From assembly GCA_001871755.1 (NCBI GenBank), contig MNXL01000287.1, positions 1-6,533 of the forward strand: a stretch of DNA of 6,533 nucleotides, in the 5' to 3' direction. The stretch comes from Anaerolineae bacterium CG2_30_64_16 (GTDB lineage Bacteria; Chloroflexota; Anaerolineae; CG2-30-64-16). Below are positions 1 to 5,231 of this stretch, piece by piece. Position 1 is the stretch's first letter; every line of letters starts with the position of its first letter. Made by a program: the position numbers and the translations under genes. The notes below the pieces were generated by a model that saw only the letters and a list, made by a program, of their open reading frames with translations, was not told the DNA's origin and made no database searches.

Positions 1-77
1 TTTCCAGCTTCCAGCTTCCAGCTTCCAACTTCCAGTTTCCAGTTTCCAGTTTCCAGTTTCTAGTTTCCAGCTTCCAG
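1..77. repeat. Heptamer tandem array 1 (TTTCCAG/CTTCCAG)
   Basis: Eleven consecutive 7-bp units run without a break from the window edge: mostly TTTCCAG and CTTCCAG, with one CTTCCAA (22-28) and one TTTCTAG (57-63). The array probably continues leftward outside the window. Its right part (60-77) lies inside the 3' end of the neighbouring minus-strand gene. The TTTCTAG variant supplies that gene's TAG stop codon. Confidence 0.97.
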
Positions 78-515
78 CACATACTGGATGTCATCTTCTT
101 GAATCTGTGGCGTTGCGTTGTCGCGGTATGGCTCAATGTGTTGGGCAATGACGCCCTGGAGAAAGCGATTGAGCTTTTTACCGAGAGTGTCGTATTGAGC
201 CGAAAACGACTGGTACGCGGCCGCATCCAAGTTGCCGGTGGCGTGCAGCATGTCAAGGTGAACCTGGGTTTCGTCACACGAGGCTAACGCGATGGTCAGG
301 AAGTGAATGTACTCGTTCTTGTACCGTCGCCGACCAAACCCCTCAGCGATGTTAGCTGGAATGCTTTTGGCCGAACGGCGGATCTGGCTGCCTTCCTCGT
401 ACAACTCGTATCTCGGCAGGCGCATCGTCATCTCGTGGATTTTCACCGCTCCCGCGAACGAGATCTGATACACTTCCAGATCTCTGTAACTCTGTACTGG
501 CTTCCTCTCGACCAT
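60..515 (-). CDS. Four-helix bundle protein, Avd-like / 23S rRNA intervening-sequence protein family (copy 1)
   Basis: This 151-residue protein belongs to the small four-helix-bundle family named after ORFs in 23S rRNA intervening sequences; the family also includes Avd of diversity-generating retroelements. The family signature is clear: SYRDLEVYQ near residue 9, then SQIRRSAKSIPANIAEGFGR at 43-62 and a KNEYIHFLTIALAS helix at 66-79. Typical members are about 115-130 residues, so the roughly 25-residue tail is extra. The last five residues (LEAGN, codons 63-77) and the TAG stop are made of heptamer-array sequence. The ATG at 515 is preceded by a purine-rich AAGGGGG four bases upstream. Avd binds nucleic acid and a reverse transcriptase, but no reverse transcriptase or variable repeat is present here, so the role is unknown. 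The protein is identical to the next copy. Confidence 0.88.
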   Translation of the reverse strand: MVERKPVQSYRDLEVYQISFAGAVKIHEMTMRLPRYELYEEGSQIRRSAKSIPANIAEGFGRRRYKNEYIHFLTIALASCDETQVHLDMLHATGNLDAAAYQSFSAQYDTLGKKLNRFLQGVIAQHIEPYRDNATPQIQEDDIQYVLEAGN

Positions 516-525
516 AAGTCCCCCT

Positions 526-602
526 TGTCCAGCTTCCAGCTTCCAGCTTCCAGCTTCCAGTTTCCAGTTTCCAGTTTCCAGTTTCTAGTTTCCAGCTTCC
601 AG
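526..602. repeat. Heptamer tandem array 2 (between the two gene copies)
   Basis: Ten in-register units occupy 533-602 (four CTTCCAG, three TTTCCAG, TTTCTAG, TTTCCAG, CTTCCAG), with one degenerate unit TGTCCAG at 526-532. The array begins 10 bp upstream of the start codon of copy 1 and ends inside the 3' end of copy 2. It therefore fills the whole spacer between the genes, and any promoter for copy 1 would have to lie in it or in copy 2. Relative to array 1 only positions 28/553 and one base of the first unit differ. Confidence 0.97.
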
Positions 603-1040
603 CACATACTGGATGTCATCTTCTTGAATCTGTGGCGTTGCGTTGTCGCGGTATGGCTCAATGTGTTGGGCAATGACGCCCTGGAGAAAGCGATTGAGCT
701 TTTTACCGAGAGTGTCGTATTGAGCCGAAAACGACTGGTACGCGGCCGCATCCAAGTTGCCGGTGGCGTGCAGCATGTCAAGGTGAACCTGGGTTTCGTC
801 ACACGAGGCTAACGCGATGGTCAGGAAGTGAATGTACTCGTTCTTGTACCGTCGCCGACCAAACCCCTCAGCGATGTTAGCTGGAATGCTTTTGGCCGAA
901 CGGCGGATCTGGCTGCCTTCCTCGTACAACTCGTATCTCGGCAGGCGCATCGTCATCTCGTGGATTTTCACCGCTCCCGCGAACGAGATCTGATACACTT
1001 CCAGATCTCTGTAACTCTGTACTGGCTTCCTCTCGACCAT
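585..1040 (-). CDS. Four-helix bundle protein, Avd-like / 23S rRNA intervening-sequence protein family (copy 2)
   Basis: This is an exact second copy of the 151-residue Avd-like protein: I see no nucleotide difference from the gene at 60-515. It has the same SQIRR/IPANIAEG signature, the same AAGGGGG element ahead of the ATG (1040), and the same use of the array for its last five codons and the TAG stop (585-587). It lies downstream of, and in the same direction as, the 3-hydroxyacyl-CoA dehydrogenase gene, separated from it by 66 bp that is mostly heptamer array. It could be reached by read-through from that operon, but no shared function is implied. Complete identity means the duplication is very recent, kept identical by gene conversion, or an assembly error. 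Confidence 0.88.
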   Translation of the reverse strand: MVERKPVQSYRDLEVYQISFAGAVKIHEMTMRLPRYELYEEGSQIRRSAKSIPANIAEGFGRRRYKNEYIHFLTIALASCDETQVHLDMLHATGNLDAAAYQSFSAQYDTLGKKLNRFLQGVIAQHIEPYRDNATPQIQEDDIQYVLEAGN

Positions 1041-1057
1041 AAGTCCCCCTTGTCCAG

Positions 1058-1106
1058 CTTCCAGCTTCCAGCTTCCAGCTTCCAGTTTCCAGCTTCCAGC
1101 TTCTTG
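1058..1106. repeat. Heptamer tandem array 3, abutting the dehydrogenase stop codon
   Basis: Seven units: four CTTCCAG, TTTCCAG, CTTCCAG and a diverged CTTCTTG. The last unit ends at 1106 and the minus-strand TAA stop of the dehydrogenase occupies 1107-1109, so there is no spacer between gene and array. No conventional terminator is visible here. Confidence 0.93.
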
Positions 1107-2318
1107 TTACGCGTACTCATGGAACCCGCGGCGCGCCTTCACGCCCCGGTGCCCCGCGCGGACCTTGGTGCGCAGCAGGCGGGCTGGTCGGAAGCGCTCG
1201 CCGTACAGGGCGTAGAAACTGTTCAAACCATCCAGCACCACATCGAGCCCGATCTCGTCGGCGATAGCCAGCGGCCCCTTGCGCTCACCGCCGTAACTCA
1301 TGCCGGTGCCGGCGATCATCGCCATGTCCACGTCGTGGATCGCTGCGATGTTCTCCTGCACGGCCAGTACCGCCTCGTTGATCAACGGGTAGATCACCCG
1401 CTCGACGCTGAACTCGCTCTTGGGATCCCGGCCAAAGGCCGCGATGATGTCCCGCACCGGTTTGTCCGTCTCACCGCCGTAGCCGTAGAAGCCCTTGCCG
1501 ACCTTCTCACCCAGCCGGCCGGCCTCCACCAGCTTGTAAAACAGCGGCGCAGGGGTCATGCGCGGGCCATATTCGTCGTACAGGTAATCACCCACATACT
1601 GGCAAACGTCGATCCCCAACATGTCCATCAGTGTGAACGGCCCCATCGGCATGCCGAATTCCACCACGGCCGCGTCGATGTCGGTGGCTGTGGCCGCGCC
1701 CTCCTGGAGACAATAGGTCGCTTCGTTCAGATAGGGCATCAGCAGCCGGTTGACCAGGAAGCCGGGGCACTCCTGCACCACCACCGCGATCTTGCGCAAC
1801 GACTCAGTAAACATGACCACATCGTCGATGGTCTCCTGGCTGGTCTCCAGCCCCGGGATGATCTCCACCAGCTTCATCACGTGGGCCGGGTTGAAGAAAT
1901 GCATGCCGATCATCTTGTTGGGCCGGTCGGTGGCCGCGCTCATCTCGCTGATCGACAATGCCGAGGTGTTGCTGGCGAAGATGGTGGTCTCGGGTACCAC
2001 CGCCTGGAGTTCCCGCAACACGGCCTTTTTGATCGCCATCTTCTCCGGCACGGCCTCGATGACGATGTCCACGTCGCCAAAGCTATCGTAGCTCAGCGTC
2101 GGTTCGATGAGCGACATCTTGCTGTCCATCTCGGTGGCGCTCATCTTGCCCTTGTCAACCCGCCCCTGATAGATCTTGCGGACGGTCGCCATGCCTCTGT
2201 CCAACATGGCCGGGTCGATGTCTTTCAACACGACCGGCAAGCCGCTGTAACTGATCACCTGGTCGATCTCACCCCCCATCGTGCCGGCCCCGACGACGCC
2301 GGCTTTGAAGATGTACAT
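1107..2318 (-). CDS. 3-hydroxyacyl-CoA dehydrogenase (3-hydroxybutyryl-CoA dehydrogenase type)
   Basis: This cytosolic NAD-dependent enzyme interconverts 3-hydroxyacyl-CoA and 3-oxoacyl-CoA in beta-oxidation or in the reverse, butyrate-type direction. The N-terminal Rossmann domain starts with GAGTMG (residues 10-15), and acidic D33/D35 at the end of the second strand indicates NAD rather than NADP. Expected active-site residues are visible: S119 in SNTSALSI, H140 in MHFFNPAHVMKLVE, E152 and N190. At 403 residues it is longer than the roughly 280-residue short form. It has two C-terminal 3HCDH modules, one around FGMPMGPFTLMD to GKGFYGY and a second around VIYPLINEA to the end, as in the FadB/FadJ dehydrogenase part without the hydratase domain. 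AAGGAG (2325-2330) lies six bases before the ATG. It follows the thiolase by 78 bp in the same direction, so the two probably form an operon. Confidence 0.94.
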   Translation of the reverse strand: MYIFKAGVVGAGTMGGEIDQVISYSGLPVVLKDIDPAMLDRGMATVRKIYQGRVDKGKMSATEMDSKMSLIEPTLSYDSFGDVDIVIEAVPEKMAIKKAVLRELQAVVPETTIFASNTSALSISEMSAATDRPNKMIGMHFFNPAHVMKLVEIIPGLETSQETIDDVVMFTESLRKIAVVVQECPGFLVNRLLMPYLNEATYCLQEGAATATDIDAAVVEFGMPMGPFTLMDMLGIDVCQYVGDYLYDEYGPRMTPAPLFYKLVEAGRLGEKVGKGFYGYGGETDKPVRDIIAAFGRDPKSEFSVERVIYPLINEAVLAVQENIAAIHDVDMAMIAGTGMSYGGERKGPLAIADEIGLDVVLDGLNSFYALYGERFRPARLLRTKVRAGHRGVKARRGFHEYA

Positions 2319-2333
2319 GGTTGTCTCCTTTCA

Positions 2334-2405
2334 ATTGCGAATTTGGAATTTCGGATTGCGGATTGACCTGCGCTTTCCAAATCTGCAATCCGCAATCTAC
2401 AATCT
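2334..2405. repeat. Heptamer array in two inverted halves forming a stem-loop (ATTGCGG / GCAATCC)
   Basis: The left half holds five 7-bp units at 2334-2368 (ATTGCGA, ATTTGGA, ATTTCGG, ATTGCGG, ATTGACC). The right half holds four units at 2378-2405 (CAAATCT, GCAATCC, GCAATCT, ACAATCT), which are the same motif on the other strand. GATTGCGGATTG at 2354-2365 pairs perfectly with 2386-2397 across a 20-base loop. The right half runs through the thiolase stop codon (2397-2399) and its last two codons. The stem could form in the mRNA between thiolase and dehydrogenase. It lacks a T-run, so it is not a standard terminator. Confidence 0.88.
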
Positions 2406-3602
2406 CTCGACGATCATCGCGCTGCCCTGGCCGCCACCCACGCACAGGGTCGCCGCACCGTAGCGGCTGCCGCGGCGTTTCATCTCGTGTAGCAAGGTCA
2501 CCACGAGCCGCGAGCCGGACTGGCCGACCGGGTGGCCCAGAGCAATCGCACCGCCGTTGACGTTGGTCTTCTCCCAATCCCAGCCATGCCCCTCCTGCGT
2601 CATGCGCGCGGCCACGGCCAGCGCCTGAGCCGCAAACGCTTCATTGAGCTCCACCAGGTCGAGCTGATCGTACTTCAGGCCCGCCCGCGCCAGCGCCTTG
2701 GGCAACGCGGTCGCCGGCCCGATCCCCATGTAGGCCGGGCTCACGGCGGTGTATCCGTAGGACACGATACGCGCCACCGGCGTCAGCCCCAGCTTCTCGG
2801 CCCGCTCCGCGGTGGTCACCAACATGGCCGCCGCGCCGTCGTTCATCGGGCACGCGTTGGCCGGGGTCACCGTCCCGTTCTTCTTGAAGACCGTGGGGTA
2901 GAGCGCCGCCTTCTGCACCGTCAGGCCGGCGTTGATGCTCTCGTCCTGGGTGATCATCTCCTTGGCGACCTCCTGGCCGGCCACCTTCTTGACCACCTCC
3001 ACCGGCACGATCTCATCGCGGAACTTGCCCATGCGCGTCGCCATGAACGCCTTCTTGTGGCTCTGCACCGCGTACTTGTCCTGCTCCTCGCGGCTGATGC
3101 CGTACTGCTCGGCCAGGTTCTCGGCTGTGGCGCCCATGATCAGGTTGCACGTCGGGTCGGTGAGTCCCTCCCACAACGCGTCGGTGAGCTCGCTGGGGCG
3201 CAGCTTCAGCCCCCAGCGCGCGCCCTTGATCACGTACGGGATCAGGCTCATGTTCTCCGTGCCGCCCACCAGGTACAACTCCCCATCCCCCACCTGGATG
3301 GCGGCGTACGCGTTGGAAATCGCCTGCATGGCCGACGCGCAGTTCCGCTGGACAGTGTAGGCCGGCACGTGTTCGGGAATCCCCGCGTAGAGCGCGCTGA
3401 CGCGGGCGATGTTGGCCGCCTCCGATGGCTGGCCGATGTTGCCGAAGATGACTTCGTCGAGCTCGCCGGCGTCGATGCCGGCGTCCGCGATGACCCGCTG
3501 CATCACGATCTTGGCCAGATCGTACGCAGGGATCGTCTTGAATGCGCCCCCGAAACTGCCGTTCGGGGTCCGTAGCGGGTTGGTGATCACGATTTCTTTC
3601 AT
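2397..3602 (-). CDS. Acetyl-CoA acyltransferase (thiolase)
   Basis: This thiolase-superfamily enzyme, of the acetyl-CoA C-acetyl/acyltransferase type, cleaves 3-oxoacyl-CoA with CoA to release acetyl-CoA, or condenses two acyl-CoAs in reverse. Its 401 residues match the usual family length. The nucleophilic cysteine is C88 (VQRNCASAMQA), the NEAF motif is at 320-323, the catalytic histidine is H357 (GGAIALGHPVGQSG) and the second catalytic cysteine is C387 in the C-terminal CVGGGQGSAM motif. All key residues are intact. The ATG at 3602 has a full AGGAGGT (3610-3616) seven bases upstream, which fixes the start. It is the first gene of the minus-strand pair with 3-hydroxyacyl-CoA dehydrogenase, which makes its substrate. 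Sequence alone does not separate acetoacetyl-CoA thiolase (AtoB-like) from 3-ketoacyl-CoA thiolase (FadA-like), so no symbol is given. Confidence 0.95.
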   Translation of the reverse strand: MKEIVITNPLRTPNGSFGGAFKTIPAYDLAKIVMQRVIADAGIDAGELDEVIFGNIGQPSEAANIARVSALYAGIPEHVPAYTVQRNCASAMQAISNAYAAIQVGDGELYLVGGTENMSLIPYVIKGARWGLKLRPSELTDALWEGLTDPTCNLIMGATAENLAEQYGISREEQDKYAVQSHKKAFMATRMGKFRDEIVPVEVVKKVAGQEVAKEMITQDESINAGLTVQKAALYPTVFKKNGTVTPANACPMNDGAAAMLVTTAERAEKLGLTPVARIVSYGYTAVSPAYMGIGPATALPKALARAGLKYDQLDLVELNEAFAAQALAVAARMTQEGHGWDWEKTNVNGGAIALGHPVGQSGSRLVVTLLHEMKRRGSRYGAATLCVGGGQGSAMIVERL

Positions 3603-3639
3603 GGGTCAGACCTCCTGTGATGGGTGACGAGTAAAGCAT

Positions 3640-3667
3640 ATTGCGTGTTGCGTATTGCGTGTTGCAT
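3640..3667. repeat. Short heptamer array (ATTGCGT/GTTGCGT)
   Basis: Four perfect-period units: ATTGCGT, GTTGCGT, ATTGCGT, GTTGCAT. They sit in the divergent spacer between the thiolase start and the DUF2283-type gene, inside what would be the thiolase 5' leader or promoter region. The sequence differs from the CTTCCAG arrays but the period is the same. Confidence 0.9.
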
Positions 3668-3678
3668 AGATTTGCCAG

Positions 3679-3707
3679 TTGAAGCAATCGGCCTTTCGAT
3701 GTATAAT
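3679..3707 (+). promoter_or_regulatory. Putative sigma70-type promoter for the DUF2283-type gene
   Basis: A perfect TATAAT (-10) lies at 3702-3707 with a weaker -35 TTGAAG at 3679-3684, separated by 17 bp. Transcription would start near 3714 and leave a leader of about 17 bases before the ATG at 3731. A GGTGA at 3720-3724, six bases before the ATG, is the likely ribosome-binding site; it forms the right arm of the small palindrome TCACCGATGGTGA (3712-3724). Confidence 0.6.
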
Positions 3708-3730
3708 CTTGTCACCGATGGTGATAGACT

Positions 3731-4147
3731 ATGAACAGCCCACCAATCTACTCCTACGACAAAGATGTCGATGTGCTGTATATCGCCTTTTCGCCCGGCG
3801 AGAAGGCAACGACTGCTGTCGAGTTGAACGACAACATCCTGCTGCGCTTCAATCGTGCTGAGAAGCGAGCTGTCGGCTTGACGCTGATGGATTTTTCAGT
3901 GTTGATCCAATTGACCAGGTTGGGACCGCGCAGCTTTCCACTAAGCGGCCTGCAGGAATTGGAGGCGGACTGGCAGGATACAGTCATTGACATCATCACC
4001 TCACCGCCGGTCAACCAAATCCTGAAGGTCTCGACATACACCCCCCGCTCGCAGAAGCCATCCCTAACCCGGACAAGCCGGAACCAAAAAGACGACAGCC
4101 GCCACTCCCAAAATCCTTGCACAAAAAACAGGAATTTCGGGGGTTAG
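3731..4147 (+). CDS. DUF2283-family protein, probably frameshifted near the C-terminus
   Basis: The uninterrupted frame gives 138 residues. The N-terminal 50 residues (YDKDVDVLYIAFSPGEK...VELNDNILLRFNRAEKRAVGLTLMDFS) fit the DUF2283 family, small proteins of unknown function with two short beta-hairpin-like segments. Residues 1-103 look like coherent protein. From about residue 105 the sequence turns into low-quality Arg/Ser/Asn-rich text, starting at a run of six C (4041-4046). Reading one base over, with one extra C, gives TPPLAEAIP and continues to a TGA at 4192-4194, which would make about 154 residues. That reading looks more natural, so the encoded C-terminus of the 138-residue product is doubtful. 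The gene converges with the TetR-type gene and has its own promoter. Its function is unknown; toxin/antitoxin-like roles have been guessed for small DUFs of this sort, but nothing here supports one. Confidence 0.72.
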   Translation: MNSPPIYSYDKDVDVLYIAFSPGEKATTAVELNDNILLRFNRAEKRAVGLTLMDFSVLIQLTRLGPRSFPLSGLQELEADWQDTVIDIITSPPVNQILKVSTYTPRSQKPSLTRTSRNQKDDSRHSQNPCTKNRNFGG

Positions 4148-4194
4148 GCACCATTACTTCTGTGGAAAAGCCATCTCTGGCGTTGGCGGCCTGA
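4045..4194 (+). other. Out-of-frame continuation of the DUF2283-type gene
   Basis: Codons starting at 4045 (CCG, CTC, GCA, GAA, GCC, ATC, CCT) read PLAEAIP and then stay open for 49 codons up to the TGA at 4192-4194. The overlapping annotated frame becomes poor at the same point. The likely cause is loss of one C from a C7 run, either as a real mutation or as a sequencing error. The downstream stop of this frame lies only 22 bp from the TetR-gene stop. Confidence 0.5.
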
Positions 4195-4216
4195 AAGTGA
4201 GCGGGGGATCTGCGCC

Positions 4217-4855
4217 TCATACCTCCCGCCTCAGCCCCCTCAAGAATGCCTCCACTGTCGCGTGATAGAAGGTGGGCAGGTCGGTCGCCACGAGGGTGCG
4301 CCGGATCGGGTTGGCCATCAGCGCCAGCGCGCCGTTGAGCGCGGCCCATAGCACGCCGGCAGCCAGCCACGCATCGCCCGGCGCAAACATCTCCAGCGCC
4401 ATGCCGTCGGCGATCGCCTGGCGGACCAACTCCAACGTGTGATGGCTGACGGCGAACAGTTGCTCCCGCCGCTGCGGCGAGATGCCCTGCTGGAAATCGC
4501 CGCGGTCGAACGCGTTCAGCAGCCAGAAGTAGTCGGGCGCGTTTTGGACAAACGCCAGGTAGGCGTCGGCCAGGGCGCGCAGCCGCTGGTCCGGGTGCAG
4601 CACGGGACAACTGTCGCTGGCTGCCTGCAGTTGCCCGGCCAGCTCGCCCAACGCCTGCAACAACAACTCTGCCAGGATCGCTTCTTTATTTTCGAAATAG
4701 AGGTAGATGGTACCCTTGCCGACCTCCGCGCGGCGCGCGACCGCGTCCACAGTGGCCCGGCGGAACCCGACCTGGACGAACACCGCCCGCGCCGCCAACA
4801 GGATCTCCTGTTTGCGGCGAGCCCGATCCTGCTCCCGGCGATCAGCGGTTGCCAC
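4217..4855 (-). CDS. TetR/AcrR-family transcriptional regulator
   Basis: This is a one-component DNA-binding repressor with an N-terminal helix-turn-helix and a C-terminal ligand-binding helical domain. I place the start at GTG 4855, giving 212 residues. The frame stays open upstream to an ATG at 4981, but that extension would cover the promoter and both operators; it encodes no recognisable domain, whereas GGAG lies seven bases before the GTG. With this start, residues 13-58 hold the TetR signature (RRKQEILLAARAVFVQVGF, then TVDAVARRAEVGKGTIYLYFENKE), with the recognition helix about 45-53. The C-terminal domain (about 60-212) has no recognised ligand signature. The gene faces the DUF2283-type gene tail to tail and is transcribed away from mutL. 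Autorepression is very likely from the operator position. Control of the nearby acyl-CoA genes is possible but unsupported. Confidence 0.92.
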   Translation of the reverse strand: MATADRREQDRARRKQEILLAARAVFVQVGFRRATVDAVARRAEVGKGTIYLYFENKEAILAELLLQALGELAGQLQAASDSCPVLHPDQRLRALADAYLAFVQNAPDYFWLLNAFDRGDFQQGISPQRREQLFAVSHHTLELVRQAIADGMALEMFAPGDAWLAAGVLWAALNGALALMANPIRRTLVATDLPTFYHATVEAFLRGLRREV

Positions 4856-4866
4856 TGGTTCACTCC
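4856..4866 (-). promoter_or_regulatory. Ribosome-binding site fixing the TetR start at GTG 4855
   Basis: On the minus strand GGAG (4866-4863) is followed by the seven-base spacer TGAACCA and then GTG at 4855. This is the only good ribosome-binding site upstream of the helix-turn-helix. It moves the start 42 codons inward from the longest open frame. Confidence 0.75.
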
Positions 4867-4916
4867 GTTGGCATGACTCGGCGGATGACGGCGACGTTGG
4901 CGATTGTGAAGGGAAA

Positions 4917-4933
4917 ACTGACCAACGGTCAGT
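4917..4933. promoter_or_regulatory. TetR-type operator site 1 (perfect palindrome)
   Basis: ACTGACCAACGGTCAGT is a perfect 7-3-7 inverted repeat (arms ACTGACC and GGTCAGT). Its size and symmetry suit a TetR-family dimer. It lies downstream of the promoter's -10 box, in the expected early transcribed region. Confidence 0.8.
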
Positions 4934-4934
4934 A

Positions 4935-4951
4935 ACTGACCATATTTCAGT
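4935..4951. promoter_or_regulatory. TetR-type operator site 2 (imperfect palindrome, overlaps -10)
   Basis: ACTGACCATATTTCAGT repeats the 7-3-7 layout with an identical left arm; the right arm differs at two positions (TTTCAGT for GGTCAGT). Its centre is 18 bp from that of site 1. It overlaps three bases of the -10 box (4949-4951) and covers the predicted start point, so binding would block initiation. Confidence 0.75.
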
Positions 4952-4977
4952 ATAGCGGATTTGCGCGCGTTTGTCAA
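4949..4977 (-). promoter_or_regulatory. Strong sigma70-type promoter of the TetR-family gene
   Basis: On the minus strand a consensus TTGACA (-35, 4977-4972) is followed by a 17-bp spacer and TATACT (-10, 4954-4949). Transcription should start near 4942, leaving a leader of about 85 bases before GTG 4855. This near-perfect promoter directly overlaps the operators, the usual arrangement for autorepression. Confidence 0.85.
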
Positions 4978-5019
4978 TCATCGTTCAATACTTGTGCAAA
5001 ACTCGTCAAGCGCGGGGGC

Positions 5020-5099
5020 GGTACATTGGTGAATTGAAGGATTGGTAAATTGGTACATTGGTAAGTGGGTACATTGGGACATTGGTAAATCGGTACATT
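5020..5099. repeat. Octamer tandem array, left of the MITE (GGTACATT/GGTAAATT)
   Basis: Ten in-register 8-bp units, for example GGTACATT (four times), GGTAAATT, GGTGAATT, GGGACATT and GGTAAATC. Together with the MITE and the right-hand octamer array it fills nearly all of the 370-bp non-coding stretch between the TetR promoter and mutL. No credible ORF lies here. Confidence 0.93.
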
Positions 5100-5111
5100 G
5101 GGAGTCCGAAA

Positions 5112-5222
5112 GTATCCTCTCAATAATCCGGGGTGGCTGTGGCCGGTCTCCTGACCGAGCCACGGTGGCTCGGTCAGGAGACCGGCCACAGCGAGCGATT
5201 CCCCGAAGAATTGAGAAGATAC
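5112..5222. mobile_element. Putative MITE with terminal inverted repeats and 8-9 bp target duplication
   Basis: The 111-bp element has inverted termini: 5112-5133 and the complement of 5201-5222 agree at 18 of 22 positions, with outermost GTATC...GATAC and 12 of the first 13 bases matching. It is flanked by the direct repeat GTCCGAAAG at 5104-5112 and 5223-5231. One G is shared between repeat and terminus, so the duplication is 8 or 9 bp. A duplication of that length is typical of several DDE transposase families. No transposase is encoded, so a helper from elsewhere would be needed. The core is the long perfect palindrome listed separately. Confidence 0.72.
5136..5192. repeat. Perfect 28-bp-arm palindrome with 1-base centre (MITE core)
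   Basis: The left arm, 5136-5163, is the exact reverse complement of the right arm, 5165-5192, around a single G at 5164. Each arm also holds a smaller inverted repeat (CGGTC/GACCG, spaced by 4). It would form a very stable cruciform or RNA hairpin. There is no following T-run, so it is not a typical intrinsic terminator, though it could still affect transcription. Short open frames crossing it are by-products of its symmetry. Confidence 0.96.
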
Positions 5223-5231
5223 GTCCGAAAG

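Larger units (their letters stand above)
29..1092. repeat. Direct tandem duplication, 525-bp period (gene + heptamer array)
   Basis: Positions 29-567 match 554-1092 without a visible mismatch. The match continues leftward to about position 3 with a single difference (A28 versus G553). It ends at 568/1093, where TTTCCAG meets CTTCCAG. The shift of 525 bp equals exactly 75 heptamers, so array register is preserved between copies. Both ends of the identity lie within heptamer arrays, which suggests unequal recombination or slippage between arrays. More copies may lie left of the window. Confidence 0.95.

Noticed and set aside
60..515. A 23S rRNA intervening sequence carrying the four-helix-bundle gene
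   Set aside because: No rRNA sequence flanks either copy; the neighbours are heptamer arrays and the dehydrogenase gene.
1..602. CRISPR-like array
   Set aside because: The repeats are 7-bp tandem units without unique spacers and there are no cas genes. The 525-bp unit contains a full gene.
1..1106. Diversity-generating retroelement
   Set aside because: The Avd-like protein is present, but there is no reverse transcriptase, no template/variable repeat pair with adenine-specific changes and no variable-protein gene. The two copies are identical rather than diversified.
828..2366. A 512-codon plus-strand open frame across the dehydrogenase gene
   Set aside because: It is antisense to a gene with intact catalytic motifs. 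Its His/Arg/Leu-rich composition is what the opposite strand of a GC-rich gene gives, and it starts inside an Avd-like gene. The 347-codon frame antisense to the thiolase (2532-3575) is rejected for the same reason.
3603..3730. TetR operator or promoter for the thiolase operon
   Set aside because: No ACTGACC/GGTCAGT palindrome and no convincing minus-strand -35/-10 pair could be found, so control of the operon by the nearby TetR-type regulator is not supported.
4856..4981. N-terminal extension of the TetR-family protein from ATG 4981
   Set aside because: It would place the -35, -10 and both operators inside the coding sequence. The GTG at 4855 has its own GGAG and gives a normal 212-residue protein.
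5136..5192. Intrinsic transcription terminator
   Set aside because: The hairpin is far longer than usual, has no T-run on either side, and lies in neither gene's immediate 3' region. The inverted ends and direct repeats fit a mobile element better.
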